NCBI GenBank assembly: GCA_002431305.1
Contig: DJEG01000123.1
Location: 31,650 to 50,814 of the forward strand
Length of the DNA: 19,165 nt
Source: Ruminococcaceae bacterium UBA5904
GTDB taxonomy: Bacteria > Bacillota > Clostridia > Oscillospirales > Acutalibacteraceae
Direction: 5' to 3'
Positions 1 through 7,809 of the stretch are shown piece by piece (within the stretch, counting starts at the first letter, position 1; every line of letters starts with the position of its first letter). The notes beneath the pieces were generated by a model, which did no database searches, was not told the DNA's origin, and was given only the letters and a program-made list of their open reading frames with translations. Both the position numbers and the translations under genes were made by a program.

Positions 1-94
1 CCGCCATAATATCATATACCGCCAATATAATAGCTACAATATGCCAGTGCTCAAGTTTGAATTTGCGTTTTGAACCGATACCCCTCTTGTCCAT
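1..94 (-). CDS. Partial polysaccharide biosynthesis protein (N-terminus only)
   Basis: Only the first 31 codons are inside the window; the gene continues past the left edge. The ATG lies two bases after the exporter's TAA stop and is preceded by AAGGAATG as ribosome binding site, so it is the next gene of the same operon. The visible residues are a short basic stretch (MDKRGIGSKRKFK) followed by a hydrophobic run with the pattern HWHIVAIILAVYDIMA. From memory, that opening is seen in membrane-bound nucleoside-diphosphate-sugar epimerases of the CapD/FlaA1 kind and in polyprenyl glycosylphosphotransferases, where it begins the first membrane helix. Which of the two it is cannot be told from this fragment. 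Confidence 0.6.
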   Translation of the reverse strand, partial: MDKRGIGSKRKFKLEHWHIVAIILAVYDIMA

Positions 95-96
95 AA

Positions 97-1821
97 TTAC
101 ACATTCCTTAACTCTGTCATTTTTCCGTCCGAACCGATTTTGTATATTCTGTCGCAGTATTTAAGCATGCTTTCCCTGTGCGTTGTTATAATACAAAGCC
201 TGTCGCTGTCATTTGTCATAATATTATTAAGCACGCGCTTTTCCGTGTCGATATCGAGCGCGCTCGTAGCCTCGTCGAGCAGAACTACCATTGCATTTCT
301 CAGCAATGCCCTTGCAAGAGCGAGTCTCTGAAGCTGACCCTGCGAAAAATTCGCGCCCTGTTCACCGATTACCGTATCCGCGCCCTCGGGAAGCGAATAT
401 ACAAACTCCGAAAGTTCGGCAAGTCTTAAAACCTCTCTTATCTCCTCGTCCGACGCGTCGGGCTTTACTATGCGCAGATTCTGCGCGACCGAGCCCGAAA
501 ATATATTTACCGACTGCGGAACAAACGAGCAGAACCGCCTTGTCGAATCCGAAATTTCTATGCTTTTATCATCAGGAGAAGTAAGCGTTATTCTGCCCGA
601 TACAGGTTTCATAAGCCCGAGCAGAAGTTTTAACATAGTCGTCTTGCCTTCGCCCGAAGGACCTATCAGCGCCACGGTCTCACCGGGCGAAACTTTAAAT
701 GAAACATCCTTCAAAACGTCAAAATCCGCGTCCGGATAACGGAACGTTACGTTTTCAACGTCAAGAACTACACCCTTTCCCCTTGCGCTCTCCAATACAT
801 CGAGTGCCTTTTCTCTGTCCGAATCCGTCTCCTCTTCAAACGACGTTATCTCCATTATTCTGCCCGCGGACGTCGCTATCGTGACAGCCGTCGGAGCAAG
901 GGAGGCAAGAGAAGCAAAGGATGAGGTGAGTATGCCGGATATCTGTAAAAACGTGGACATGACTCCGAATGAAATCGCGCCCTGCCACAGCCTGTAAACT
1001 CCCCAGCCGTAGCATGCATACGATACGATAACGCCCGTAAGCGACAGGCAGAGAGTCATAAGAATGCTGAATTTGTCGTACGAGAGCCTGACCGAACGGT
1101 AATCGGTGAGAAGCGTCTCAAAATTATTTATATACTGTTTTATCAAATCAAAGGATTTTATAATCTGAATATTCTGTATCGATTCCTCGCTGTAGGAGAG
1201 GATTTTTCCGTTTAATTCACGGCTCTCCTTATTGAATTTACGCATGGTGCGTATTAAGAATCTCGATGAAAGAAAGAGAAACGGAGCGCTCATTAACGCA
1301 AGAAGCGCCATTGTCTTGTCATAATAAAGAACTATCGCCAGCGCGCCGAAAAACTGAATCGAGCGCATGAATATACTCGGGATAAAACTTATTACGCCGT
1401 TTGCGACAACTCCGACGTCGCCCTCAAGCCTGTTTAAAAGGTCGCCCGAATGAAAACCGCTGATGTCGCGCCACTGCGCCATCAGTATGTGCGCGTATAT
1501 TTCGCGTCTTATCTCGTTATTCGTCTTTGTGCTGACGACGGCGGTTATCCACGACGTAAGAGCCGAGAACACATACTGAAAGACGGCGAGCCCGATAACG
1601 ATAAGCGCGTATTTCACTATAACGGAATCGGTATGACCGACGACCGCGTCTATAAGATACTTTGAAGCGACGGTTACACCCAGTGACATGACGGTGCCGA
1701 CGGTACCGAGAAGGATATAAAGAATTATCGTAAATTTATACTTCGCGATGTAGCCGAACAGCCATTTCCATTCATGCGCCATGTTTTTGAGCATAACGGA
1801 GAGTTCCTTAGATTTTTTCAT
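97..1821 (-). CDS. ABC exporter, fused permease and ATPase (type IV fold, half-transporter)
   Basis: A 574-residue fused exporter. Residues about 20-320 hold roughly six hydrophobic segments (ABC_membrane type) and 350-574 hold the ATPase. Visible motifs are Walker A GPSGEGKT at 387-394, Q-loop Gln436, signature FSQGQ at 492-496 in place of LSGGQ, Walker B VVLLDE at 512-517 and the switch His548. It probably works as a homodimer in the cytoplasmic membrane; the substrate is unknown, and export of a lipid-linked glycan or related compound is an inference from the neighbours. The frame stays open to 2070, but that extension is only the other-frame reading of the kinase tail. ATG 1821 has AAGGACG eight bases upstream and overlaps the preceding kinase stop by 14 bases, indicating translational coupling. 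Confidence 0.93.
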   Translation of the reverse strand: MKKSKELSVMLKNMAHEWKWLFGYIAKYKFTIILYILLGTVGTVMSLGVTVASKYLIDAVVGHTDSVIVKYALIVIGLAVFQYVFSALTSWITAVVSTKTNNEIRREIYAHILMAQWRDISGFHSGDLLNRLEGDVGVVANGVISFIPSIFMRSIQFFGALAIVLYYDKTMALLALMSAPFLFLSSRFLIRTMRKFNKESRELNGKILSYSEESIQNIQIIKSFDLIKQYINNFETLLTDYRSVRLSYDKFSILMTLCLSLTGVIVSYACYGWGVYRLWQGAISFGVMSTFLQISGILTSSFASLASLAPTAVTIATSAGRIMEITSFEEETDSDREKALDVLESARGKGVVLDVENVTFRYPDADFDVLKDVSFKVSPGETVALIGPSGEGKTTMLKLLLGLMKPVSGRITLTSPDDKSIEISDSTRRFCSFVPQSVNIFSGSVAQNLRIVKPDASDEEIREVLRLAELSEFVYSLPEGADTVIGEQGANFSQGQLQRLALARALLRNAMVVLLDEATSALDIDTEKRVLNNIMTNDSDRLCIITTHRESMLKYCDRIYKIGSDGKMTELRNV

Positions 1822-3421
1822 CGCCGACGTCCTTTTTTCTTCTGCTCTTTTTAAGAGAACGTTTTTCCTTTTCCTTATGCTTTCCGCCTTCTGTATTTTC
1901 GGCAGGCGCAGATTCTTTCTCCGCTTTCTTTTCGGCTTCTTCAATATAATCGGGCACCTCGGGAGTTCCGTAACCGTAGCCGTAACCGTAGTTTTTTGAA
2001 TATTTTCCGCCGTAGCCGTAATGACCGTAGCCGTAGTTGTGACCGTAACCGGTAATACCGGAAACGGCACCGTTTATAACGCAACCGATAATCTTAACGT
2101 CTGTCGACATAAGTCCGTCGAGTCCGCTTTTTATCTTGCCTATACGCACGGCGTCCTGATAAATTACATAGAATGCCGCGTCAGCCTCCTGGGCTATATA
2201 CAAAGCGTCGGAAACGAGTCCGCAGGGCGGTGCGTCGACAAATATATAATCGTAGCTGTCCTTTACGGAGTCGAATATATTTCTGATATCGTCGTTATTT
2301 ATAAATCTCTGTTTTCTCAGGTCGCTGTTGTCTATCAACATAAACGATATATTGTACTCCTCGAGGTCGGCGATTTTATATTTTTCGGTCTCGGTATGCC
2401 AGTTTAATTCGTCGGGATTGAGTCTTAAAACCTTCGCGGCGCTCGGGTTTCTGAGATCTCCGTCGATAAGGAGTATTTTTTTATCGTAATCGGCAAGCGA
2501 AATTGCAAGATTCGTAAGCACGGTTGTTTTTCCCTCTCCGGGAGCCGTGCTCGTTACCATTATTATCTTATCCTTACTGCCCAGAGCGTTTGTAAACGTG
2601 TTTCTGAGAACGCGCACCGATTCGAGGAATCCGGGGCCCGCCTTGTCGTTCGTAAAAAGAACGGAGCGGTCGGTCTGAATCTTATGTTTTTTAAAACGAA
2701 CCTGAGGTATCGTGCCGATATACTCGCAGTTAAGCTCGTTTTTAACGTCGTTCTTCGTGCGTACGGTCTTTCTGCTCAGTGCGTATATTACGATAAGCAC
2801 GAGTCCCGCGGCAATGCCGGCGGCCGCGCCCTTTATACCGTCGGTGATATAGTCGTTCGAATTCGACGGCTTCGTCGGAACAGTCGGAGTTGTTATCATT
2901 GTAAGTTTGATATTACCTACAACGTACTTTGCAACAGATGGGTAATTTTTTATAACCGACTGTAAAATATCATAGGTAAGCTGAGGGTCCTTACCCGTAA
3001 CAGAGAGCGTAAACATATTCGAACCCTGAACTGCGGCCGCGTTCATCTTTACGGGGATTGACGTTATGCCCATATCCTCGCATATCATATCGCTTAAAAG
3101 ATTGCTGTTGAGAAGATAGGGGAAGGTCGAGGCAAGCTGAGCCGCCGTCGTCGAATCGTAATAGAACGAATAAACGGAGATTCCGCCTATTGACGCGGAG
3201 CTGTTCTGCGTGCTGACGGTAAAAGTTGCCGAAACCGTATAACTGGGCGAATAGCTTCTGTACGAATTAAAGAACATGCCTCCGCCGAACAGAGCAGCAA
3301 AAAGTATGCACGTCCACCACAGCTTTTTTATACCCTTGACAAAATCGCTCGAATAGACCGTAAACTTACGCTCGTTAACGTACGATTTATTCTCATTGCT
3401 GTTTGTATCAGTCTGACTCAT
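1808..3421 (-). CDS. Fused Wzz-type adaptor and bacterial tyrosine kinase (BY-kinase), Gly-Tyr tail
   Basis: A 537-residue polysaccharide co-polymerase/autokinase in one chain. TM1 is at about 33-52, a short outer Wzz-like domain follows, then a Pro-rich stretch (PTVPTKPS, 179-186) and TM2 at about 196-216. The cytoplasmic kinase has oligomerisation motif ESVRVLR (267-273, ExxRxxR), Walker A around 293-301 (APGEGKTT), Walker A' LLIDGDLR (317-324) and Walker B FVDAPP (394-399), so all expected motifs are intact. The tail has ten Tyr between residues 459 and 484 in a Gly/His/Tyr-rich context, one more at 492, then a Lys/Glu-rich end. In the family, such Tyr clusters are trans-phosphorylated between subunits and set polymer length. 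Firmicutes often split adaptor and kinase (CpsC/CpsD); here they are fused as in Wzc. It starts 36 bases after the other kinase. Confidence 0.92.
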   Translation of the reverse strand: MSQTDTNSNENKSYVNERKFTVYSSDFVKGIKKLWWTCILFAALFGGGMFFNSYRSYSPSYTVSATFTVSTQNSSASIGGISVYSFYYDSTTAAQLASTFPYLLNSNLLSDMICEDMGITSIPVKMNAAAVQGSNMFTLSVTGKDPQLTYDILQSVIKNYPSVAKYVVGNIKLTMITTPTVPTKPSNSNDYITDGIKGAAAGIAAGLVLIVIYALSRKTVRTKNDVKNELNCEYIGTIPQVRFKKHKIQTDRSVLFTNDKAGPGFLESVRVLRNTFTNALGSKDKIIMVTSTAPGEGKTTVLTNLAISLADYDKKILLIDGDLRNPSAAKVLRLNPDELNWHTETEKYKIADLEEYNISFMLIDNSDLRKQRFINNDDIRNIFDSVKDSYDYIFVDAPPCGLVSDALYIAQEADAAFYVIYQDAVRIGKIKSGLDGLMSTDVKIIGCVINGAVSGITGYGHNYGYGHYGYGGKYSKNYGYGYGYGTPEVPDYIEEAEKKAEKESAPAENTEGGKHKEKEKRSLKKSRRKKDVGDEKI

Positions 3422-3457
3422 TTAAGTTCATTCCCATCGGTTTTGTAAAAAGCAGAA

Positions 3458-5140
3458 TCATTCGATTTTATCCTGCTCTACGCTTTCAAAATCTCCCTCG
3501 CCCGAGAACTGCGGGTCGTAGGAGCCGTACTTTGAATATTTTGAATACGAGGAATACTTTCCGTATGACGAATACGAGGAGTATTTGCCGTATGACGAGT
3601 ATGCGCCGTATGAGGAATACGAAGCATATTTTCCGTAGCCGTCGGACTTGTCCGCAGACGAATACCTGTCATACTTGCCGTATTTTCCGTACTTGCCGTA
3701 CTTTCCGTATTTTGAATATCTGCCGTATTTCGAGTATTTTCCGAGTTTCATATAACTGTATCCGCTCTCGTCAAATCCCGCCATTCCGAAGAATGCAAAT
3801 TCGGGGTGAACGTCGTTTAATATGCATCCGGCGACATGCGCGTCGGCGTCGGTGAGCATGCTTATCGAATCGTTAATCGTAAGCGCGGAAACGACGTCGG
3901 TACGAACGACGACAAGCGTTTTGTCCGCAGTCTTTGTAATGTCGGTGATTCCTCCGCCGGCAAATATCGGCGCGGTATCGAGGATTATATAGTCTACTTT
4001 CTGTTTAAGGGTATTGATAACCTTATTGATAACTCCGTTCTCCGTCCACTTCTGATATCCCGCGTGAACTCTCGTATTGACCGCAAGATAGAGCGAAGAA
4101 CGTTTATATTTTCTCAATTGATATTTATTATTTTTAAGTTTGCCGTTTAAGAGATTTCCCAGCTCCGCGTTCTCGTCGTAATCGACTCCGAATATTTTAT
4201 AAAGCGCGGGCTTTTTCGCGTCCAAATCTATTAAAACGACTCTGTTTCCGCGGCTTGCAAGCGATATTGCAATATTCGACGCGACGGTCGACTTGCCCTC
4301 GTTTTCGGCAACCGACGTTACGGCAAAAACCCTGTCGCCGTTTCTGTGATTCATATATTCGAGCTTCGCTGCGATTTTCTGAAAACTCTCGACGAATTTC
4401 AGGGATATAAACGCATTCGAATATATAAGAAGCGCTTTTTTCTTCTTTTTAACGCGGTCTCTCGGGCTCAGACGTTTTTTCTCATGTATGACCGTGCCCA
4501 AAAGTTTTGAATCGATTTTCTGATTGAACGACTCCTCCGTTTTTACTGTATCTCTTAAAAGCGAAGCCAAAAGTATAAAGAATATTGAGACTACAGCGCA
4601 GCCGGAGAGCACAAGGTTCCTGTTTGAATTCGACATCGAATTCGACGGGCTCGACGGCATGGACGGCTGTCTTAAAACAGTGATTATCGCATTGTTGAAA
4701 ACCTTATCCGAAATCTCGGGATAAACTTTTATAATCGCGCTCAAAAGTTCGTATGAAGTCTGCGGGCTTTTCGACGTGACTTTCAGTTCAAGGATATTCG
4801 TATCGGTCAGTACGGAGCATGAAACTTTTCCGTTAAGAGATGGGTTTTTCGCGTATTCCTGAGCCTTCGTTTTCATCGACGGGTCTACAAAGACGTTTGA
4901 GAAAACGCCTGCCATCTCCGCCGAAACGGAGTAAAGCGAATACGAATTGCCCGAACCGCCCTTAGCCGTTACCACAAGCGTCGCGGACGCCGTATACTCG
5001 GGGGTATAAACGAAATGCGAGTAAACGTACATTCCCATATAGCCTATGAGCACCGCCATTACGACTACCCATATGTTGCGTATCAAGTCTCTTAAAATAC
5101 TGAACCATTCGATTGTGATTCTGCTGTTCTTCTTATCCAT
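3458..5140 (-). CDS. Fused Wzz-type adaptor and BY-kinase homologue with periodic Tyr tail, degenerate motifs
   Basis: A 560-residue paralogue of the following gene. TM1 is at about 22-44, an outer Wzz-like domain follows, then a Ser/Pro stretch (RQPSMPSSPS, 157-166) and TM2 at about 175-195. The kinase domain keeps Walker A (AENEGKST, 278-285) and Walker B (IILDTAP, 385-391). The A' motif reads LIDLDAKKP (303-311), without the usual Arg, and the ExxRxxR position reads ESFQKIA (251-257), both Arg lost. Residues 461-541 hold 25 Tyr, 23 of them on a single three-residue register from Tyr469 to Tyr541 (units such as GKY, SKY, SSY). This suggests a weak kinase or a specialised phospho-acceptor partner, which is an inference. 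GGGGAAG precedes the ATG, three bases after the upstream stop. The Wzz/BY-kinase family is certain; catalytic activity is not. Confidence 0.9.
   Translation of the reverse strand: MDKKNSRITIEWFSILRDLIRNIWVVVMAVLIGYMGMYVYSHFVYTPEYTASATLVVTAKGGSGNSYSLYSVSAEMAGVFSNVFVDPSMKTKAQEYAKNPSLNGKVSCSVLTDTNILELKVTSKSPQTSYELLSAIIKVYPEISDKVFNNAIITVLRQPSMPSSPSNSMSNSNRNLVLSGCAVVSIFFILLASLLRDTVKTEESFNQKIDSKLLGTVIHEKKRLSPRDRVKKKKKALLIYSNAFISLKFVESFQKIAAKLEYMNHRNGDRVFAVTSVAENEGKSTVASNIAISLASRGNRVVLIDLDAKKPALYKIFGVDYDENAELGNLLNGKLKNNKYQLRKYKRSSLYLAVNTRVHAGYQKWTENGVINKVINTLKQKVDYIILDTAPIFAGGGITDITKTADKTLVVVRTDVVSALTINDSISMLTDADAHVAGCILNDVHPEFAFFGMAGFDESGYSYMKLGKYSKYGRYSKYGKYGKYGKYGKYDRYSSADKSDGYGKYASYSSYGAYSSYGKYSSYSSYGKYSSYSKYSKYGSYDPQFSGEGDFESVEQDKIE
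3518..3760 (-). repeat. Degenerate 9-bp coding repeat for Tyr-triplet tail
   Basis: This stretch encodes residues 461-541 of the first kinase. It is a string of nine-base units reading, on the coding strand, roughly AAGTACGGN or TCNTCGTAT (Lys-Tyr-Gly and Ser-Ser-Tyr type). Codons differ between units (TAC and TAT, AAG and AAA, GGC and GGA), so the protein pattern is conserved more than the DNA. One interruption (residues 494-501) skips two Tyr positions without breaking the register. Such repeats can expand or shrink by slippage. Confidence 0.85.
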
Positions 5141-5143
5141 ATC

Positions 5144-5965
5144 TTACTTCCCCACAACTACCGCGAGAACGGTATGTCCCTGAACGCCGTCCGAGTCAGA
5201 GACGTAATAGTGCACGGTGTAAACGCCCTCTTTCGAGTAGTCGGCGTTCGATTCGATTTTAACGGAATCGTCTATATCCTCGCCCTGTGCGTCGGTAACG
5301 GACGAGACAAACGACGCGGGGTCAATCGGCTTGTTTACGTCGGTGTAAACAAGATAGCTGTTAAGATTTATAACGGGGGCGGACATGCTTCTGTCCTCGA
5401 TTATCAGCGGAAGCGTAACCGACGACGAATCGCCTTTGGAATTCGACACCTTAGCCGTTATCGAAAAAACGCCCGTCGTTACGCCGGCATAATCCTCGCT
5501 TGTTATAATCATATTCTTGGATATATCGCCGTCTATGCAGTCCTTTACCCCGAGAGCGGCCGCCGCGTCCACGTTTTCGTAAACGGAGAAGCACAGCGAA
5601 CGGTTGAGATAAAAACGCGGAGAATAATAATCGGGGTACGATATTTTTCTCGACGCGGTCGCAACGTGATTGTCTGAGTCGCATACGGCGTATATAACCT
5701 TGCACATGCCGTCTCCTATGAAGTTTGAAACGGATTCGACGATAACTTTACCGGTAATGTCGCCGTCTTTTTCGTCGTAAGCCGAAACGCCTTTTAAGAA
5801 TTCGGCGTCGTCCGCGTCAAGCGGAACCTCGAGAACGTCTGAGTCAACGGTTATGACCGGAAGCGTTTTATCCTCGTTCTTTTTTTCAAGTACGAACGTG
5901 TATCCGAATCCGGCACAGCTTACCGCGAATAATATGCATACGACGGCGCGTATAGCTTTTATCAT
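5144..5965 (-). CDS. Membrane-anchored protein with three Ig-like (DUF5011-type) repeats
   Basis: 273 residues: an N-terminal signal-anchor helix at about 5-25 with no lipobox, then three beta-rich modules of about 75-80 residues (roughly 35-110, 113-190 and 196-272). Modules one and two carry DGDITGKV (67-74) and DGDISKNM (145-152), the Asp-Gly-Asp-Ile signature of bacterial Ig-like/DUF5011 domains, and all three have the late strands seen there (for example EGVYTVHYYVSDSDG). It should sit outside the membrane, probably as a structural or binding partner. Its stop is three bases before the first kinase, so the two are co-transcribed and likely coupled. The ATG follows a GGGGG ribosome site. 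A link to the kinases' outer Wzz domains is suggested by position only. Confidence 0.75.
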   Translation of the reverse strand: MIKAIRAVVCILFAVSCAGFGYTFVLEKKNEDKTLPVITVDSDVLEVPLDADDAEFLKGVSAYDEKDGDITGKVIVESVSNFIGDGMCKVIYAVCDSDNHVATASRKISYPDYYSPRFYLNRSLCFSVYENVDAAAALGVKDCIDGDISKNMIITSEDYAGVTTGVFSITAKVSNSKGDSSSVTLPLIIEDRSMSAPVINLNSYLVYTDVNKPIDPASFVSSVTDAQGEDIDDSVKIESNADYSKEGVYTVHYYVSDSDGVQGHTVLAVVVGK

Positions 5966-5998
5966 GGCTTTACCCCCATGGAAAATTTAATAAATGAA

Positions 5999-6040
5999 TT
6001 AAGAGAAAAGAGAAGGGATAAGAGAGAAAAGATAAAAGAA
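5999..6040. other. Purine-rich tract in intergenic spacer
   Basis: On the plus strand about 40 bases are almost wholly A and G (units like AGAGAAAAG), lying between the phosphatase and the Ig-like protein genes. On the transcribed strand it is a pyrimidine tract just upstream of the Ig-like protein start. No clear promoter or terminator was found in this spacer. Confidence 0.5.
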
Positions 6041-6110
6041 TCGGTTTCGTTTTCTCCGAAAGCGGTATTTTATTAAAATGACAAAACTTTTAGGCTTTGC
6101 ACCAAACCTC

Positions 6111-6144
6111 TTCACTTTTCACTCTTCACTCTTCACTCTTCACT
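6111..6144. repeat. Five tandem heptamers (TTCACTC)
   Basis: Five consecutive seven-base units, TTCACTT, three TTCACTC and TTCACT followed by G, lie directly downstream of the cpsB-type gene, whose stop is at 6173. On the minus strand it reads AGTGAAG repeated. Similar AGTGAAG-type runs are, from memory, common as scattered intergenic repeats in Ruminococcaceae genomes. It is not a CRISPR: there are no spacers. Confidence 0.8.
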
Positions 6145-6172
6145 GCAAAAAATTATCACAATAATTTATTGC

Positions 6173-6904
6173 TCAAAACCCCGTTATATGTCTGTCCTCA
6201 ACGACGGCGCCGGGGTTATATTCAAGCAGCAGTCTCGCATAGTCCGGCGAAAACTCCTCGCTTATAAATTCCTCCGCGTCGGCAAGATACGGAGTTCTCA
6301 TATACGGGCTGTGTCCGTCGCTTGCAACAAAGTCGGCAAGCCGTTCGTCAAGCATGGCAAGCGCCGCCTGTCTCGCGTCATATCCGAACGAGCCCTTGAG
6401 ACTGCCTTTATTAATCTGCAAAAGGCATCCGAAGTCTTTCATTCTCGCGGCGGCTTCCGGATCCTCGCAGACAAATTCATACCTTTCGGGGTGCGCGACG
6501 ACGGGGACATACCCTTCGCAAGCGAGCTGAGAAAGCTTCATATAAGCCGACGACGAGTATTCTTCAAAATCAAATTCCACCAAAGCGTAGCGCGAATCGT
6601 TGAGCGTTCTCAGTTTTCCGTTTTTTAAGAGCGTAATAAATCTGCCCGCACAGAATATTTCATTACCGGGATAAATTTTAACGTCCACGCCGGCTTTTTC
6701 ATTAGCGTGATTTACCGCCTTTAACCTGTCGAGCATATCCTCGTCCCAGTGATTGCGGTACGAATCGGGGATGTTGCAGTGCGGAGTCGCAATAATGCGT
6801 CTCGTCCCGCCGGAATATGCGAGAGCCGACATTTTTACGGATTCCTCGACAGAACCGGAGCCGTCGTCGACACCGAACATTATATGGCAATGTATATCGG
6901 TCAT
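6173..6904 (-). CDS. cpsB: CpsB/YwqE-type PHP tyrosine-protein phosphatase
   Basis: A 243-residue manganese-dependent PHP phosphatase that removes phosphate from BY-kinase tyrosines. Motifs are TDIHCH (His5, His7), DDGS (13-16), TPH (His43), GNEIF (Glu83), VAHPER (His139) and SDGHS (Asp197, His199), matching the CpsB family metal site. It is cytoplasmic, with no signal peptide. The frame also opens at 6928, but that ATG has no ribosome site; ATG 6904 has GGAG seven bases upstream and puts the catalytic HCH at residues 5-7 as in the family. It is the first gene after the promoter at 6980-7008, with about 70 bases of leader, and lies 207 bp before the Ig-like gene and the two kinases, its likely substrates. 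Confidence 0.93.
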   Translation of the reverse strand: MTDIHCHIMFGVDDGSGSVEESVKMSALAYSGGTRRIIATPHCNIPDSYRNHWDEDMLDRLKAVNHANEKAGVDVKIYPGNEIFCAGRFITLLKNGKLRTLNDSRYALVEFDFEEYSSSAYMKLSQLACEGYVPVVAHPERYEFVCEDPEAAARMKDFGCLLQINKGSLKGSFGYDARQAALAMLDERLADFVASDGHSPYMRTPYLADAEEFISEEFSPDYARLLLEYNPGAVVEDRHITGF

Positions 6905-6979
6905 AATCAAGCTCCGTTCCTTCTGCATTTATCCGACAAAAAACACGTCCGTATAAACAGATTATGTTTTCGCTATATT

Positions 6980-7008
6980 AGTATATTATATGCGCGTATA
7001 AAAATCAA
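6980..7008 (-). promoter_or_regulatory. Promoter of polysaccharide operon
   Basis: On the minus strand, TTGATT (7008-7003), a 17-base spacer and TATACT (6985-6980) form a near-consensus housekeeping promoter, 76 bases before the phosphatase ATG. The rest of 6905-7215 is AT-rich, with only the upstream operon's terminator recognised. Confidence 0.6.
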
Positions 7009-7151
7009 CGGTTAATAACAGAAAACGACATAAAAATTACCCAATATGATAAAATCCGTTTTTATCGGTTTTAGACAAAGAACAAAAAGAATGTTGCAAA
7101 AATATTATTTTTTATTGAATATTAATTCAGTATCTTTACTTTTATGCATAT

Positions 7152-7180
7152 AAAAAATCCCGCCGTAAAAAACAGCGGGA
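7152..7180 (-). terminator. Rho-independent terminator
   Basis: Stem TCCCGC (7158-7163) pairs with GCGGGA (7175-7180) around an 11-base loop. On the minus strand it is followed by six T (7157-7152). It ends the PHP/188-residue-protein unit and insulates the polysaccharide promoter downstream. Confidence 0.85.
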
Positions 7181-7215
7181 GATACTTTAATTTACAATCG
7201 ATTAATAAGCCCGGA

Positions 7216-7782
7216 TTATTTTTCAAAATCCACATCGGCAATCATTTTTCCGTACTTCTGAACGCATCTTTCGTAAAGCGTTCTGCCCAGTTCGAACAGC
7301 GGTCTGCTGTGCTTATCCCCGCACACCATCGCAAATGTCGAAGCTATATCGTCGGGCGAAGCGGAGCGGCCGCCGACCGTCATATAATAAAACGAGAATG
7401 AAGCCGACCTGAGCAAGTCGTCATATGCGCCGGGAGCGGATTTAAGCATCTCTGCATACATCGCCGACTGCGTCTCCTTTGCAAGCATATCAGGCGTGAC
7501 GCATCTGCTTATGCTGTACTCCGCCGTAAAAACGGAGAGAACCATAAGCTGTCTTAATATATCGGCGTTAATTTCGACGCCGTTTTCCTTCGCAAGTTCG
7601 GCACGAGCCGAGACCGATTCATCGGATACAAAAGCACGTGCGGCGGCTCTGCCGAGTTCCCTCGCCTTACGGATGTTGCCGTTAAGCTGGTGCTTTTTAA
7701 CCTCGTCCGTATAAGCAAAATTTTCCTCCGCAGTTTTTTTAGCCACAGGCGTAAATATTTTGATATCGCTGTCGTCGTTCAT
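7216..7782 (-). CDS. Unrecognised 188-residue soluble protein
   Basis: I do not recognise this family. The product is predicted mostly alpha-helical, without signal peptide or membrane segment. The N-terminal third is rich in Lys, Glu and Ala (helix from about residue 18 to 60) and the middle has an Ala/Met-rich helix pair. Features that might be conserved are a central SFYYMTVGGRS stretch (131-141) and a C-terminal segment ending in LYERCVQKYGKMIADVDF. The start is well set: GGAGG lies eight bases before the ATG. It follows the PHP-domain gene by 27 bases and is followed by a strong terminator, so the two are one transcription unit and may share a job. No enzyme motif is visible. Confidence 0.8.
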   Translation of the reverse strand: MNDDSDIKIFTPVAKKTAEENFAYTDEVKKHQLNGNIRKARELGRAAARAFVSDESVSARAELAKENGVEINADILRQLMVLSVFTAEYSISRCVTPDMLAKETQSAMYAEMLKSAPGAYDDLLRSASFSFYYMTVGGRSASPDDIASTFAMVCGDKHSRPLFELGRTLYERCVQKYGKMIADVDFEK

Positions 7783-7809
7783 ATATACCGCCTCCGCGTC
7801 GTTTTTTAT

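Noticed and set aside
1822..2070. N-terminal extension of the ABC exporter
   Set aside because: The extra 83 residues overlap the kinase tail in another frame and are Thr/Val-rich noise; ATG 1821 has a good ribosome site and gives the usual family length.
3403..3855. 150-residue Arg/Thr/Cys-rich plus-strand frame
   Set aside because: It is the antisense reading of the Tyr-repeat coding region; its pattern is explained by the repeat.
6111..6144. Possible CRISPR
   Set aside because: The heptamers are directly tandem with no spacers, and no cas gene is present.
6905..6928. Earlier ATG for the CpsB-type phosphatase
   Set aside because: No ribosome site precedes it and it would add eight residues before the conserved opening TDIHCH.
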